Shown piece by piece: positions 45,894-54,075 of a DNA stretch of 64,000 bases. The stretch spans positions 186,001 through 250,000 of the forward strand of contig NZ_SDWS01000006.1 in assembly GCF_004137245.1 (NCBI RefSeq), written 5' to 3'. The notes beneath the pieces were generated by a model that worked only from the letters and a program-made list of their open reading frames with translations, was not told the DNA's origin and did no database searches. Position 1 is the first letter of the stretch, and each line of letters opens with the position of its first letter. The position numbers and the translations under genes are program-made. The stretch comes from Nocardioides glacieisoli (GTDB lineage: Bacteria > Actinomycetota > Actinomycetes > Propionibacteriales > Nocardioidaceae).

Positions 45894-46355
45894 GTGAAAC
45901 TGCCCGAGTGGGTCGACCAGCCTGTACCTGATGTCGAAGTAGATCGTCGTGACGATGCGGTTGGGAAGCTCGTCGTCGCAACCCAAGAGGTAGAGGCCTG
46001 GCTGGCGTTCCTGGCGCATCGACTTGGGGCGACGGCCAGTTCCGCCGAAGCTGCGCGTTTGCGCGCGACACAACTGGTTGTGAGAGTTCGACAGTGCGTC
46101 GAGGTCGTCCCAGAGGAGGATCGCGAGGAGTTGCGGGCGGTGCTGCGGCGTACCTCGTCTCTCCTTAGCTTCCGAAATGCCGTCGTTCACGCGATGCCAA
46201 GACGATTTGAACAGGGATCTGCGGCGCAGGGACCCCCGCCTGCTGAGCACTTCGAAGTCGAGGTGCTTGTGGGAGCAGCTGCCGCGGGACTTGCAATCGT
46301 GGAGTACTTCGAAGCGAGATTCACCCGCTGGCCTGCAGGTCAACCCTTGTCCTAA
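45894..46355 (+). CDS. HEPN-like hypothetical protein
   Basis: 153 residues and largely helical. It carries Arg94-Asn-Ala-Val-Val-His99, the R-x4-H motif (with polar residue after Arg) of HEPN-domain RNases, in a helix following a long helical stretch (LRATQLVVRVRQCVEVV to LRRTSSLLSF). HEPN proteins are toxins or effectors in toxin-antitoxin, abortive-infection and CRISPR systems, but many are non-toxic. No nucleotidyltransferase antitoxin gene of the MNT type lies beside it. GC content is lower than the neighbours, suggesting horizontal acquisition. The start is GTG 45894 without a strong ribosome site. The gene is probably real; the HEPN call is from one motif. Confidence 0.6.
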   Translation: MKLPEWVDQPVPDVEVDRRDDAVGKLVVATQEVEAWLAFLAHRLGATASSAEAARLRATQLVVRVRQCVEVVPEEDREELRAVLRRTSSLLSFRNAVVHAMPRRFEQGSAAQGPPPAEHFEVEVLVGAAAAGLAIVEYFEARFTRWPAGQPLS

Positions 46356-46398
46356 GCCGGAAGGGCTGAGTGACCGTTCGCCCTACGCCGGCTGGACC

Positions 46399-47853
46399 TC
46401 AGGCCGGGTAGATGTCCACTCCGACCGGTGCGCCGATGATCATCCGGGCCTTCTCGGGATGAATGGGCCGGGTGCCGGTGTGGTCGACGAGGAACCCGAG
46501 GCCGTGCGGGGTCAGCCAGACGTAGCGTCCTTCGCCGCATTGGCGTGACGTGTAGCCCGCGTGGGTCTTCCAGCGGTGGTGTCGTCGACCGAGGGGGCCG
46601 GAGTTGTGGGAGCCGGTCTGTTCCGGCGGGGGTTCTCGCCCTGTGTCGCCGTGCCCGGTGTGCTCGTACGGGATCGGGTGGTCGAGGTCGACGGTGCGGC
46701 TGGTGGAGGTGGCCCAGGGCCAGTAGTCGCCGCCGGTGACGAGGTGGACCTGGTCGCGGAGGGACTCGGGGTGTTCGTACGCGGTGTAGCGGACCCTGTC
46801 GGAGAGGTCCTTAACCGGTTGGACCTTCACGACGGAGCCGCGCAGCAGTTCGGTGAGCTGCGCGAGGGTGACCGGGCCGAACCCTTCGACGCGCGCGACA
46901 CCGTCGGTGCCGCGAAGGGCGGCCTCGTGGAGGTGAACGTGCAGGACGGCCTTGGGGGCGAGCGGGGTCAGGTCGATGCCGCGGAGCGCCTCGAGCAGGT
47001 CGGCGGGGAAGGCGTAGGCGCGGGCGGGCGTCGAGGGCTCGGTGTCGTCGAGATCCAGGTCCAGCTCAGGCTCTGCCTCGGATTCGGCGTGCTCGAGCAG
47101 GAGGGTGAACAGCTCGGCGGGCCGTGCGAGCCAGCCGAACGCGATCGCGCGGAGCTCGTCGGGGCTGGCGTCGGGGTGAAGAGGCTCGATGATCTCCGCG
47201 ACCCGGTGGACGGTGGCGTCGACGGCCACGGCGTCGCCTGCCTCGAGCTTGGCGATGAGGGTGCGGAGGCCGTACTCATCCGTGCGGCCGAGGCCGAGGT
47301 AACGACGGCGGCGTTCGGCCTCGCACCGCTCATCGTGGAGGTCGGGGTCGGCCTCGATGACCTTGGCCTCGGCGACCTCGAGCACGCGCCCGGGCGCTTC
47401 GCTGGCGATCATCCGGGACACGGCGGTGTCGACGACGTGGACGCGGTCGGCCGGCAGGTGGCGTGCGAGCTTCGCGACCTTGCGGGCGACCCAGACCTCG
47501 CACTCGCCGCGGCGGGTGACCGCCCAGATCAGCGGGAGTCGGTGCTCGAGGTCGAGGACGTCGGCAAGCATGTTCTGCGTGGCGGTGACACCGGCGCCGC
47601 GGGCCAGGGCGATCTCGCCGAGGCAGAAGTCCTGCACTCCGGGCGTGCCCTCCCCGCCCACCTGACGCAGGATGTTGCCGACGCGGCGGGCGATGTGGCC
47701 GTCGGGTCCTTCGGTGGGGTCGGTGGAGTGGATCGCGGCCCACGCCGAGAGGAGCTCGAGCTTGGTCACCTCGGCCAGTCGGGACGCTCGCTCGGCCTCG
47801 GTCGCGGCGGCCAGGAGGGCCTTCGCGTCGAGGTCGAGGAGGTCACTGTTCAT
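46399..47853 (-). CDS. DUF222 / HNH endonuclease (13E12-repeat family)
   Basis: 484 residues. The N-terminal DUF222 region covers about 1-330, including LEHRLPLIWAVTRRGECEVWVARKVA, read in part. A C-terminal HNH region reads V-D-L-D-H-P, then S-H-N-S-G-P-L and H-H-R-W-K-T-H, without the two zinc CxxC pairs seen in many HNH enzymes. This family is present in many copies in actinobacterial genomes; it is considered a mobile or repeat-associated nuclease of unknown role. ATG 47853; the frame remains open further upstream but runs into a repeat. Adjacent REP-like copies at 47936-48015. Confidence 0.8.
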   Translation of the reverse strand: MNSDLLDLDAKALLAAATEAERASRLAEVTKLELLSAWAAIHSTDPTEGPDGHIARRVGNILRQVGGEGTPGVQDFCLGEIALARGAGVTATQNMLADVLDLEHRLPLIWAVTRRGECEVWVARKVAKLARHLPADRVHVVDTAVSRMIASEAPGRVLEVAEAKVIEADPDLHDERCEAERRRRYLGLGRTDEYGLRTLIAKLEAGDAVAVDATVHRVAEIIEPLHPDASPDELRAIAFGWLARPAELFTLLLEHAESEAEPELDLDLDDTEPSTPARAYAFPADLLEALRGIDLTPLAPKAVLHVHLHEAALRGTDGVARVEGFGPVTLAQLTELLRGSVVKVQPVKDLSDRVRYTAYEHPESLRDQVHLVTGGDYWPWATSTSRTVDLDHPIPYEHTGHGDTGREPPPEQTGSHNSGPLGRRHHRWKTHAGYTSRQCGEGRYVWLTPHGLGFLVDHTGTRPIHPEKARMIIGAPVGVDIYPA

Positions 47854-47935
47854 GAGGTCGACGCTAGCCGTGACCACCGACAGTCGTGCTCCGGATTCAC
47901 GCTCAGATCCGGATGGTGGACAACTATTTTCGATC

Positions 47936-47979
47936 GTGGTTTCGAGGCTCGTCGCTGGCGCTCCTCGCACCTCAACCAC
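47936..47979. repeat. REP-like imperfect palindrome, full copy
   Basis: 44 bases with terminal inverted repeat GTGGTT/AACCAC and an inner GAGG/CCTC pair. It lies between the HNH gene and the uroporphyrinogen-III-synthase-like gene. I recall very similar elements scattered in Nocardioides-type genomes, but this cannot be checked from one window. Confidence 0.6.
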
Positions 47980-47987
47980 CGAAGGGA

Positions 47988-48015
47988 GCTGGCGCTCCTC
48001 GCACCTCAACCACCG
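47988..48015. repeat. REP-like element, partial second copy
   Basis: 28 bases identical to 47954-47981 of the full copy, arranged as a direct repeat with a 34-base period. The left part of the element, including the 5' terminal arm, is missing here. Confidence 0.7.
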
Positions 48016-48032
48016 TGGGGGTCAGCGGGCTG

Positions 48033-49151
48033 TCAGTCGGCGACGGCCAGGCGGTACCCGCGCTTCACCACCGTGAGCACGGCCTTCGTGCCGACAGCGG
48101 CCCGAAGGCGAGCGACCGCCATCTCGACGGCGTGCTCGGAGCCTGCCTGGCCCGACGGCAGCGCAGCCAGCAGGGCGCGGCGCGGGACCACGAAGCCCGG
48201 GTTGACCAGCAGCGCCATCAGCACCGAGAGGGGCGCGGGCGACAGCTCGATCGGCACGCCGTCCAGCAACAGGGAGTCGGCGTGCACGATGAGTGTCCGG
48301 CCGTCCGCGAGACGTACGTCGACCCCGTCCCGGCGGGTCGGCAGCTCGGTCTCCAGCTGCTTGACCATCCCGGCAAGTCGCGAGCGGTCCGGGAAGATGG
48401 TCGGCACCCCCCACATCTCGAAGGCGGCGGCGGTGACCGGTCCGACACAGGACGCGACGACGTCGGACTGGAAGGCGGAGATGAGGTCGTCACGCCTACC
48501 CACCGAGTACGCCGCCTCCATCAGCGCTGCGACGGCCGGCGCGGACGTGAACGTCACGGCGTCGAGCTGGCGGTCGGCGATCAGGTCGATCATCGCGAAC
48601 ATGGGTGCCGGGTCGTCCGCCGACTCCACGCGGTAGATCGGCACGGTCAGCACCGACGCACCTTGGCGCCGCAGCGCGTGCGCGGCCATCGACAGCGACT
48701 GGCCGTGCTCCTGCACGACGATCCGCTTGCCGGTCAGGTCGCGACCGCGCAGGTGGGCCAGCACGTCCTCGAAGCACTCGGACTCCGGCGACCACAGCTC
48801 GCGGAGCCCGTGTCGACGCAGCACGCCGACGCTCTTGGGACCGCGGGCGAGGATCTCCGACTGGCCGAGCACGGCCACCAGGTCGTCGTACATCCCGGCG
48901 TCGGTGGCAGCGTCCAGCCACGTCTTCATCCCGACACCGGTGGTGGCGAGGAAGAGGTCGACGGGCGCGGCCAGCACCTCCTTCGTGGCGGCGAGCAGCT
49001 CGCCCAGGTCGACGTGGTTGGGCTCCATCGACAGCGCCGCGGCCCACTCCACGCACGCACCTCGACGGCGCAGCAGGGCCACCTGCTCCTCGGCCTTGCG
49101 AGCAGCGGTGACCCCGATCCGGAAGCCGTCGAGCGGCAGGACACCGCTCAT
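48033..49151 (-). CDS. Uroporphyrinogen-III synthase-like protein fused to a winged-helix domain
   Basis: 372 residues. The N-terminal HemD-like domain (about 1-265) begins GFRIGVTAARKAEEQVALL, with VTFTSAPAVAALM and SCVGPVTAAAFEMWG as family landmarks. A C-terminal winged-helix domain of the OmpR/PhoB type (about 275-372) ends LRAAVGTKAVLTVVKRGYRL. This fusion usually accompanies nitrite reductase genes, where it may supply siroheme precursor, act as regulator, or both. The start overlaps the nirD stop by four bases (ATGA), giving a nirB-nirD-hemD-like operon. Confidence 0.85.
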   Translation of the reverse strand: MSGVLPLDGFRIGVTAARKAEEQVALLRRRGACVEWAAALSMEPNHVDLGELLAATKEVLAAPVDLFLATTGVGMKTWLDAATDAGMYDDLVAVLGQSEILARGPKSVGVLRRHGLRELWSPESECFEDVLAHLRGRDLTGKRIVVQEHGQSLSMAAHALRRQGASVLTVPIYRVESADDPAPMFAMIDLIADRQLDAVTFTSAPAVAALMEAAYSVGRRDDLISAFQSDVVASCVGPVTAAAFEMWGVPTIFPDRSRLAGMVKQLETELPTRRDGVDVRLADGRTLIVHADSLLLDGVPIELSPAPLSVLMALLVNPGFVVPRRALLAALPSGQAGSEHAVEMAVARLRAAVGTKAVLTVVKRGYRLAVAD

Positions 49152-49495
49152 GCGGCCTCCCGCGGCGAGCCCACGACCACGACGCCGTCGACGACCGCGA
49201 CGTCGTACGACGGGACGGACACCGCCGGGTCGTCGACGCACTGGCCGGTGCGGAGGTCGAAGGCCTGCTTGTACATCGGCGAGCTCACCACCGGCACGTC
49301 ACCGCGGGTCCCGACGATGCCGCGCGACAGGACCGAGGCCCCGCTGAAGGGATCGACGTTGCCGAGGGCGAAGACCTCGCCGGCGTGGGTGCGGAACACT
49401 GCGACGGCCTCGCCGTCGACCAGCGCAGCCACGCCGCCCTCGAGCGGCACGGCCTCCACCGCACACACCGTCGTCATCGCGGCGAGCTCGATCAT
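49148..49495 (-). CDS. nirD: Nitrite reductase small subunit
   Basis: 115 residues of the NirD Rieske-like fold: FALGNVDPFSGASVLSRGIVG then VPVVSSPMYKQAFDLRTGQC, read in part. The iron-sulfur ligands of true Rieske proteins are absent, as is normal for NirD. Partner of the large subunit NirB in reducing nitrite to ammonium with NAD(P)H. The start overlaps the nirB stop (ATGA). Confidence 0.9.
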   Translation of the reverse strand: MIELAAMTTVCAVEAVPLEGGVAALVDGEAVAVFRTHAGEVFALGNVDPFSGASVLSRGIVGTRGDVPVVSSPMYKQAFDLRTGQCVDDPAVSVPSYDVAVVDGVVVVGSPREAA

Positions 49496-52071
49496 GCCGG
49501 CGCCCCGACCGGGATCAGTGCCGGCGCGATCGGTTGGATCTGGCCGCGCTCGGTGGTGAACTCGATCGTCGGGTCCGGCGTGCCGGGGGCGTTGACGAAG
49601 GTGACGAAGCGCTCGAGCTTCGACGGGTCCTCCAGCGTCGCGCGCCACTCGTCCTCGTAGCTGCCGACGTGCCGCGCCATCTCCGCCTCGAGCTCGGCAC
49701 CGAGGCCGAGCGAGTCGTCGACGACGACCTCGCGCACGCGGTCGAGGCCACCCTCGAGGTGCTCGATCCACGTGGAGGTGCGCTGCAGCCGGTCGGCGGT
49801 GCGGACGTAGTACATGAGGAAGCGGTCGAGGTACGCCACCAGGGTGGCGGTGTCCAGGTCACCGGCGAGCAGCCGCGCGTGGGCCGGGTTCGCTCCCCCG
49901 TTGCCGCCGACGTAGAGGTTCCAGCCCTTCTCCGTCGCGATCACGCCGAAGTCCTTGCCGCGCGCCTCGGCGCACTCGCGGGCGCAGCCGCTGACGCCGC
50001 CCTTGAGCTTGTGGGGGCTGCGCAGGCCGCGGTAGCGCAGCTCCAGCGCGATCGCGAGGCCGACGGAGTCCTGCACGCCGTAGCGGCACCACGTCGAGCC
50101 GACGCACGACTTCACGGTGCGCAGCGATTTGCCGTAGGCGTGCCCCGACTCGAAGCCGGCGTCGACCAGGCGCCGCCAGATCGCGGGCAGCTGGTCGATC
50201 CGGGCACCGAAGAGGTCGATCCGCTGGCCCCCGGTGATCTTCGTGTAGAGCCCGTAGTCGCGGGCGACCTCGCCGATCACGATGAGCTTGTCGGGCGTGA
50301 TCTCGCCGCCGGGGATGCGCGGGACGACGGAGTAGGTGCCGTTGCGCTGGATGTTGCCGAGGTACTTGTCGTTGGTGTCCTGGAGCTCGGCGGTCGCGGG
50401 CTCGAGGATGTGGGTGCTGGTCTGGCTGGCCAGGATGCTCGCGATCGCGGGCTTGCAGATGTCGCAGCCGCGGCCGGTGCCGTGGGCCTCGACGATGTCG
50501 TCGAAGCGGCGGTAGCCGTGCACGGCGACGACGTCGAAGAGCTCCTGCCGGGTGAGCCGGAAGTGCTCGCACAGGCCCTTGTCGACGACCTTGCCGAGGC
50601 TCGCGAAGTGCTCCTCGACCAGGTTCTTCACCGTCGGCACGCACGACCCGCAGGTCGTGCCGGCGCGGGTGCACTGCTTGACGTCGGCGACGCTCTCGCA
50701 GCCCTGCTCGGCGACCGCGTGCAGGATGTCGGCCTTCGTCACGTCGTTGCACGAGCAGACCTGCGCCTCGTCGGGCATGCCCATCGGCGCGCCGCTGCTC
50801 GCGGGCAGGATCAGCTGCTCGGGGTTGTCGGGCAGCGCCAGCCCGCTGCTGACCATCGGCCGCAGGATGCCGTACGCCGATGCGTCGCCGACCAGGATGC
50901 CGCCGAGCAGGCGCCGTCCGTCCTCGCTGACGACGAGCTTCTTGTAGACCCCGCTCACCGCGTCGGCGTACGTCAGCTCGAGCGCGCCCTCGGTCGTCGC
51001 GAACGCATCGCCGAAGCTCGCCACGTCGACGCCGAGGAGCTTGAGCTTGGTGGACATGTCCGCGCCGGTGAAGGTGCCGGGACCGTCGAGGAGCGCGTCG
51101 ACGACGACCTCCGCCATCGCGTAGCCCGGCGCGACCAGGCCGTACATCGTGCCGCCCGGCGCCGCGCACTCGCCGATCGCGAAGACGTGCGGATCGGCGG
51201 TGCGGCACTGCTCGTCGACCAGTACGCCGCCGCGCGGGGCGGTCTCGAGGTCGCACTCACGGGCCAGGGCGTCGCGCGGCCGGATGCCGGCAGAGAAGAC
51301 GACGACCTGCGCCTCGATGGTCGTCGTGGGCGCGCCCTCCTCGGTGCCGGCCTGCCTCACACGCAGGCCGGTCACCGCGTCACCGCCCTCGATCTCCTCG
51401 GTGAGGACCCCCGTGTGCACGCTGACGCCGAGCTTCTCGACGTGCCGCACCAGCGTGGAGCCGGCGGCCCCGTCGAGCTGCACGGGCATCAGGCGCGGCG
51501 CCATCTCGACGACGTGCGTGTCGAGCCCCAGCTGCACGAGGGCGTTCGCCGCCTCGAGGCCGAGCAGCCCACCCCCGATGACGATGCCGCTGGTCGCGGA
51601 CGCGCTTGCCGCCTGGATCGCCTCGAGGTCCTCGATCGTGCGGTAGACGAAGCAGCCGGAGCGGCCGCGGCCCTCGACCGGGGGCACGAACGGCGCCGCA
51701 CCCGTCGCGAGGACGAGGACGTCGTAGTCGTGGACGGTGACCGCCCCGGGGTGCGCGAGCAGGTCGCCGACGGCGCTCGGCGGCGACACGACCGTCACCG
51801 TGCGCGCCACGCGGTCGATCTCGGTCACGACGCTGTCGATGACGAGCCGCACGCGCGGGTCGTCGTACTCGCCGCCGGGCAGGAGCGAGAGCGCCTCAGA
51901 ACCCTGGCCGAACCAGCTCGTGAGGCCGACGCGGTCGTAGGCCGCGCGCGGCTCCTCGCCGAAGATGACGACGTCGTGCGTCTCGGTGAGCCCGCGCTCG
52001 ACCGCGGCCTGGGCGAACCGGTGGCCCACCATGCCGTGCCCGACGACGACGATCCGCTGGCGCTTGGTCAT
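49492..52071 (-). CDS. nirB: Nitrite reductase (NAD(P)H) large subunit
   Basis: 859 residues. An N-terminal FAD/NAD(P)-binding oxidoreductase (IVVVGHGMVGHRF, then GGGLLGLEAANAL) precedes a BFD-type [2Fe-2S] region (VCSCNDVTKADIL, CTRAGTTCGSC). The siroheme/[4Fe-4S] part has the cysteine sets CVGSTWC and GCARECAE. It reduces nitrite to ammonium in the cytoplasm. ATG 52071 is preferred because the FAD motif then starts at the usual distance. First gene of the nir operon; a 124-base region separates it from the divergent small gene. Confidence 0.95.
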   Translation of the reverse strand: MTKRQRIVVVGHGMVGHRFAQAAVERGLTETHDVVIFGEEPRAAYDRVGLTSWFGQGSEALSLLPGGEYDDPRVRLVIDSVVTEIDRVARTVTVVSPPSAVGDLLAHPGAVTVHDYDVLVLATGAAPFVPPVEGRGRSGCFVYRTIEDLEAIQAASASATSGIVIGGGLLGLEAANALVQLGLDTHVVEMAPRLMPVQLDGAAGSTLVRHVEKLGVSVHTGVLTEEIEGGDAVTGLRVRQAGTEEGAPTTTIEAQVVVFSAGIRPRDALARECDLETAPRGGVLVDEQCRTADPHVFAIGECAAPGGTMYGLVAPGYAMAEVVVDALLDGPGTFTGADMSTKLKLLGVDVASFGDAFATTEGALELTYADAVSGVYKKLVVSEDGRRLLGGILVGDASAYGILRPMVSSGLALPDNPEQLILPASSGAPMGMPDEAQVCSCNDVTKADILHAVAEQGCESVADVKQCTRAGTTCGSCVPTVKNLVEEHFASLGKVVDKGLCEHFRLTRQELFDVVAVHGYRRFDDIVEAHGTGRGCDICKPAIASILASQTSTHILEPATAELQDTNDKYLGNIQRNGTYSVVPRIPGGEITPDKLIVIGEVARDYGLYTKITGGQRIDLFGARIDQLPAIWRRLVDAGFESGHAYGKSLRTVKSCVGSTWCRYGVQDSVGLAIALELRYRGLRSPHKLKGGVSGCARECAEARGKDFGVIATEKGWNLYVGGNGGANPAHARLLAGDLDTATLVAYLDRFLMYYVRTADRLQRTSTWIEHLEGGLDRVREVVVDDSLGLGAELEAEMARHVGSYEDEWRATLEDPSKLERFVTFVNAPGTPDPTIEFTTERGQIQPIAPALIPVGAPA

Positions 52072-52195
52072 GCGGATGACCGTAGGAAACGGATGTTGTC
52101 GGAGCCCTCCGAGAATGTTTCGGGGAGGAAAACTGGGTCGCACCACGTCACAGCCCTCCGACTGCGCCGCTCCGGGCTCGGGCTACGGTGGCCCC

Positions 52196-52438
52196 ATGTC
52201 TGCACCCATCGAGCACTGGTGGCCCCGGTTGTCGCAGGAGACCCGTGACCTGCTCATCGCCAGCAACGGCGACCAGGTGCCGGCCTCCGTCGTCGCGGAG
52301 ATCACGCGCGCCGGCGGCTCGGTGTCGACCGATGACCGTGGAAGTGGTCACCACACCCCCGAGGGCACCTACCTCCCGGACGAGGTCGTCGACTGGATCG
52401 AAGCGGTGGCCAACGGCGAGACCCCGCCGCCCTCCTAG
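52196..52438 (+). CDS. Small hypothetical protein
   Basis: 80 residues, starting M-S-A-P-I-E-H-W-W-P-R-L and ending in a proline-rich tail. Hydrophilic, no membrane segment, no metal motif. The middle (LIASNGDQVPASVVAEITRAGG) looks like a small helical domain, and the second half has YLPDEVVDWIEAVANGE. I recall similar short actinobacterial proteins of unknown function. Divergent from nirB and convergent with the secreted hydrolase gene, three bases apart. Confidence 0.6.
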   Translation: MSAPIEHWWPRLSQETRDLLIASNGDQVPASVVAEITRAGGSVSTDDRGSGHHTPEGTYLPDEVVDWIEAVANGETPPPS

Positions 52439-52441
52439 TCG

Positions 52442-53977
52442 TCAGCTGCCGGTCACCGGCAGGTGCACGACGACGTCCTTCATCCGCATCGCGCCGACGA
52501 CGCGCGAGCCGAAGCCCGCGGACATGTCGGAGATCGGCGACACCGTCACGAAGAGCGTCTGCCCCGCCGGCACGTCGACGGCGACCGACGGCAGCTCGAT
52601 GCCCGTGCGCGGCTTGTTGAACGTCAGCCCGTTCTCCCGGATCGGCAGCATGTTGTTCTGCACGATCCGCGCGTCGAGCGGGCTGGTACCGACCGACAGC
52701 GCCACGAACGCGCGGTTGTCGAGGCCGAGGGTGGTGATCCTCGCGTCGAGGGTCGGCGAACCGGCGATGGTGAGCGGGCCCTGCGCGACGGGGTAGGCGA
52801 TCGGGACGCCGACACCGACGGTGCTGATGACGTCGCCGAGCTCGACCGAGGTGGTGGGCGAGACCGACGGGGTCGTCACGCACCGGTCACCGGCGGCGGT
52901 GGTCAGGTGGAACGAGCCGAGGCCGGTGAGCCCGGACTTCTTGCCCTGGAGGTTCTGCTGGAGGAACCGCAGGCCGAGGTCGGTTAAGGACGGGCTGCCC
53001 AGGGTCGGCGAGCACGCGTCCTCGGTCACCAGCGGGATGTCGACGTTGCTGCCCGCAGGCAGGAGGGACGGCAGCGTGTGGCCGCCGTTGTAGCCGACGA
53101 AGATGCTCCTCGCGCGGGCCCGGTCGGTCAGCGCCCGGCTGAAGTTCTTCAGCCCCTGGTCGAGGGGGAACAGGTTGTCGGTCGCGCCCTGGCCGAACAG
53201 CACCGGGATGTCGAGCTTGCGCCCGTTGCGCACGTGCCACTCCGGACCGTTCCTGTCGAGGAAGTCATGGAGGTACGCCGGCACGTGGCCCGTCGCGGTC
53301 GTCTCGGCGAAGCCGCGCAGCACGACCGGCGGCAGCGCGTTGGTCGGCAGCCCGGCGGCGACGAGCGCCGTGGCCCACTCGGTGCGCGGGACGCCCTGCG
53401 GCAGCAAGCTCTCGTTGAGGCTCCACCAGGTGATCTCGGGGACCAGCGCGTCGAAGCGGGTCGCGCCCGTGTCGCGCAGCTCGCTGAAGGCACCGACGAA
53501 CTGGTAGCCCCCGCCGTAGGAGCCGCCGATCGCGCCGAGCACCGGGTCGCCCGGCTTCTGCTTCTTCACCCAGGGCTGCGCGGCGACGAGGTCGACGATC
53601 CTCTGGACGTCCTTGCCCTCGACGTCCGGGTTCTCGATGTAGGCCTGACCACCGCTCTCGCCGAAGCCGCGCTGGTCGAAGCTCAGCACGCCGAAGCCGG
53701 CGTCGGTGAGGTAGGCGAAGGACGCGGGGTCCGTCGTACGGCTGCCACCCCAGCCGTGGCTGTGCAGCACCATCGGCACCTGGCTGGTCCTGGTGGCACC
53801 GGCCGGCCGGAAGAGCGTGAAGCAGATGTCGACGGGCGCGGTCGTGCCCGGGTCCGGGACGCTCTGGAGGCACCCGTCGGTCGTCGTGACCTCGGCTGCC
53901 GCAGCGGGTGGGCTGAGGAGCGGGAGGGTGGCGACGGTGACAGCGCTGGCGATGGCGGCGGCGACGAGTCGGTGCAT
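52442..53977 (-). CDS. Secreted alpha/beta hydrolase, S15 peptidase-like
   Basis: 511 residues. A clear Sec signal peptide ends in A-A-A-A. The alpha/beta-hydrolase domain has VLHSHGWGGS, FDQRGFGESGG and the nucleophile elbow G-G-S-Y-G-G-G. The later FGQGATDNLFPL and GGHTLPS supply the Asp/His. A C-terminal beta-rich region (about 370-511) resembles the domain of X-Pro dipeptidyl-peptidase/cocaine-esterase proteins. It probably hydrolyses peptides or esters outside the cell. A perfect inverted repeat lies 14 bases upstream of the start. Confidence 0.8.
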   Translation of the reverse strand: MHRLVAAAIASAVTVATLPLLSPPAAAAEVTTTDGCLQSVPDPGTTAPVDICFTLFRPAGATRTSQVPMVLHSHGWGGSRTTDPASFAYLTDAGFGVLSFDQRGFGESGGQAYIENPDVEGKDVQRIVDLVAAQPWVKKQKPGDPVLGAIGGSYGGGYQFVGAFSELRDTGATRFDALVPEITWWSLNESLLPQGVPRTEWATALVAAGLPTNALPPVVLRGFAETTATGHVPAYLHDFLDRNGPEWHVRNGRKLDIPVLFGQGATDNLFPLDQGLKNFSRALTDRARARSIFVGYNGGHTLPSLLPAGSNVDIPLVTEDACSPTLGSPSLTDLGLRFLQQNLQGKKSGLTGLGSFHLTTAAGDRCVTTPSVSPTTSVELGDVISTVGVGVPIAYPVAQGPLTIAGSPTLDARITTLGLDNRAFVALSVGTSPLDARIVQNNMLPIRENGLTFNKPRTGIELPSVAVDVPAGQTLFVTVSPISDMSAGFGSRVVGAMRMKDVVVHLPVTGS

Positions 53978-53991
53978 GGCGGGGCCTCTCG

Positions 53992-54007
53992 GGTGACGAC
54001 AGTCACC
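53992..54007. promoter_or_regulatory. Inverted repeat GGTGACGACAGTCACC, possible operator
   Basis: Six-base arms GGTGAC/GTCACC around GACA, beginning 14 bases upstream of the secreted hydrolase start codon. It could be an operator overlapping the 5' untranslated region or simply a weak hairpin. No local regulator gene is available to pair it with. Confidence 0.35.
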
Positions 54008-54018
54008 TGTACCAACGA

Positions 54019-54053
54019 GTAGCCCCGGGACGGGCTACGCCTCCGGCAGAGGC
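54019..54053 (-). terminator. Tandem hairpins after the nitrate-reductase operon, candidate terminator
   Basis: Two adjacent stems: GTAGCCC/GGGCTAC around a six-base loop (54019-54038) and GCCTC/GAGGC around five bases (54039-54053). They lie 22 bases past the stop of the last gene of the narK-nasA unit, reading on the minus strand. No T-tract. Confidence 0.5.
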
Positions 54054-54075
54054 CGAGCGACCTCCCCTGGCCGGC

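Noticed and set aside
46399..48015. HNH gene and repeats as a CRISPR or insertion sequence
   Set aside because: Only one full and one partial repeat copy, no spacers of uniform length, no transposase or Cas protein; DUF222/HNH proteins are not CRISPR nucleases.
46561..48636. 691-codon plus-strand open frame across the HNH gene and the repeat
   Set aside because: Crosses two real minus-strand genes and a REP-like repeat; not plausible as one protein.
52072..52130. Possible GlnR box upstream of nirB (ATGAC and GAAAC)
   Set aside because: The spacing between the two half-sites is five rather than six bases and the next expected half-site is missing.
49534..52248. Long open frame antisense to nirB
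   Set aside because: Mirror of nirB codon bias; composition is repetitive and there is no recognisable domain.
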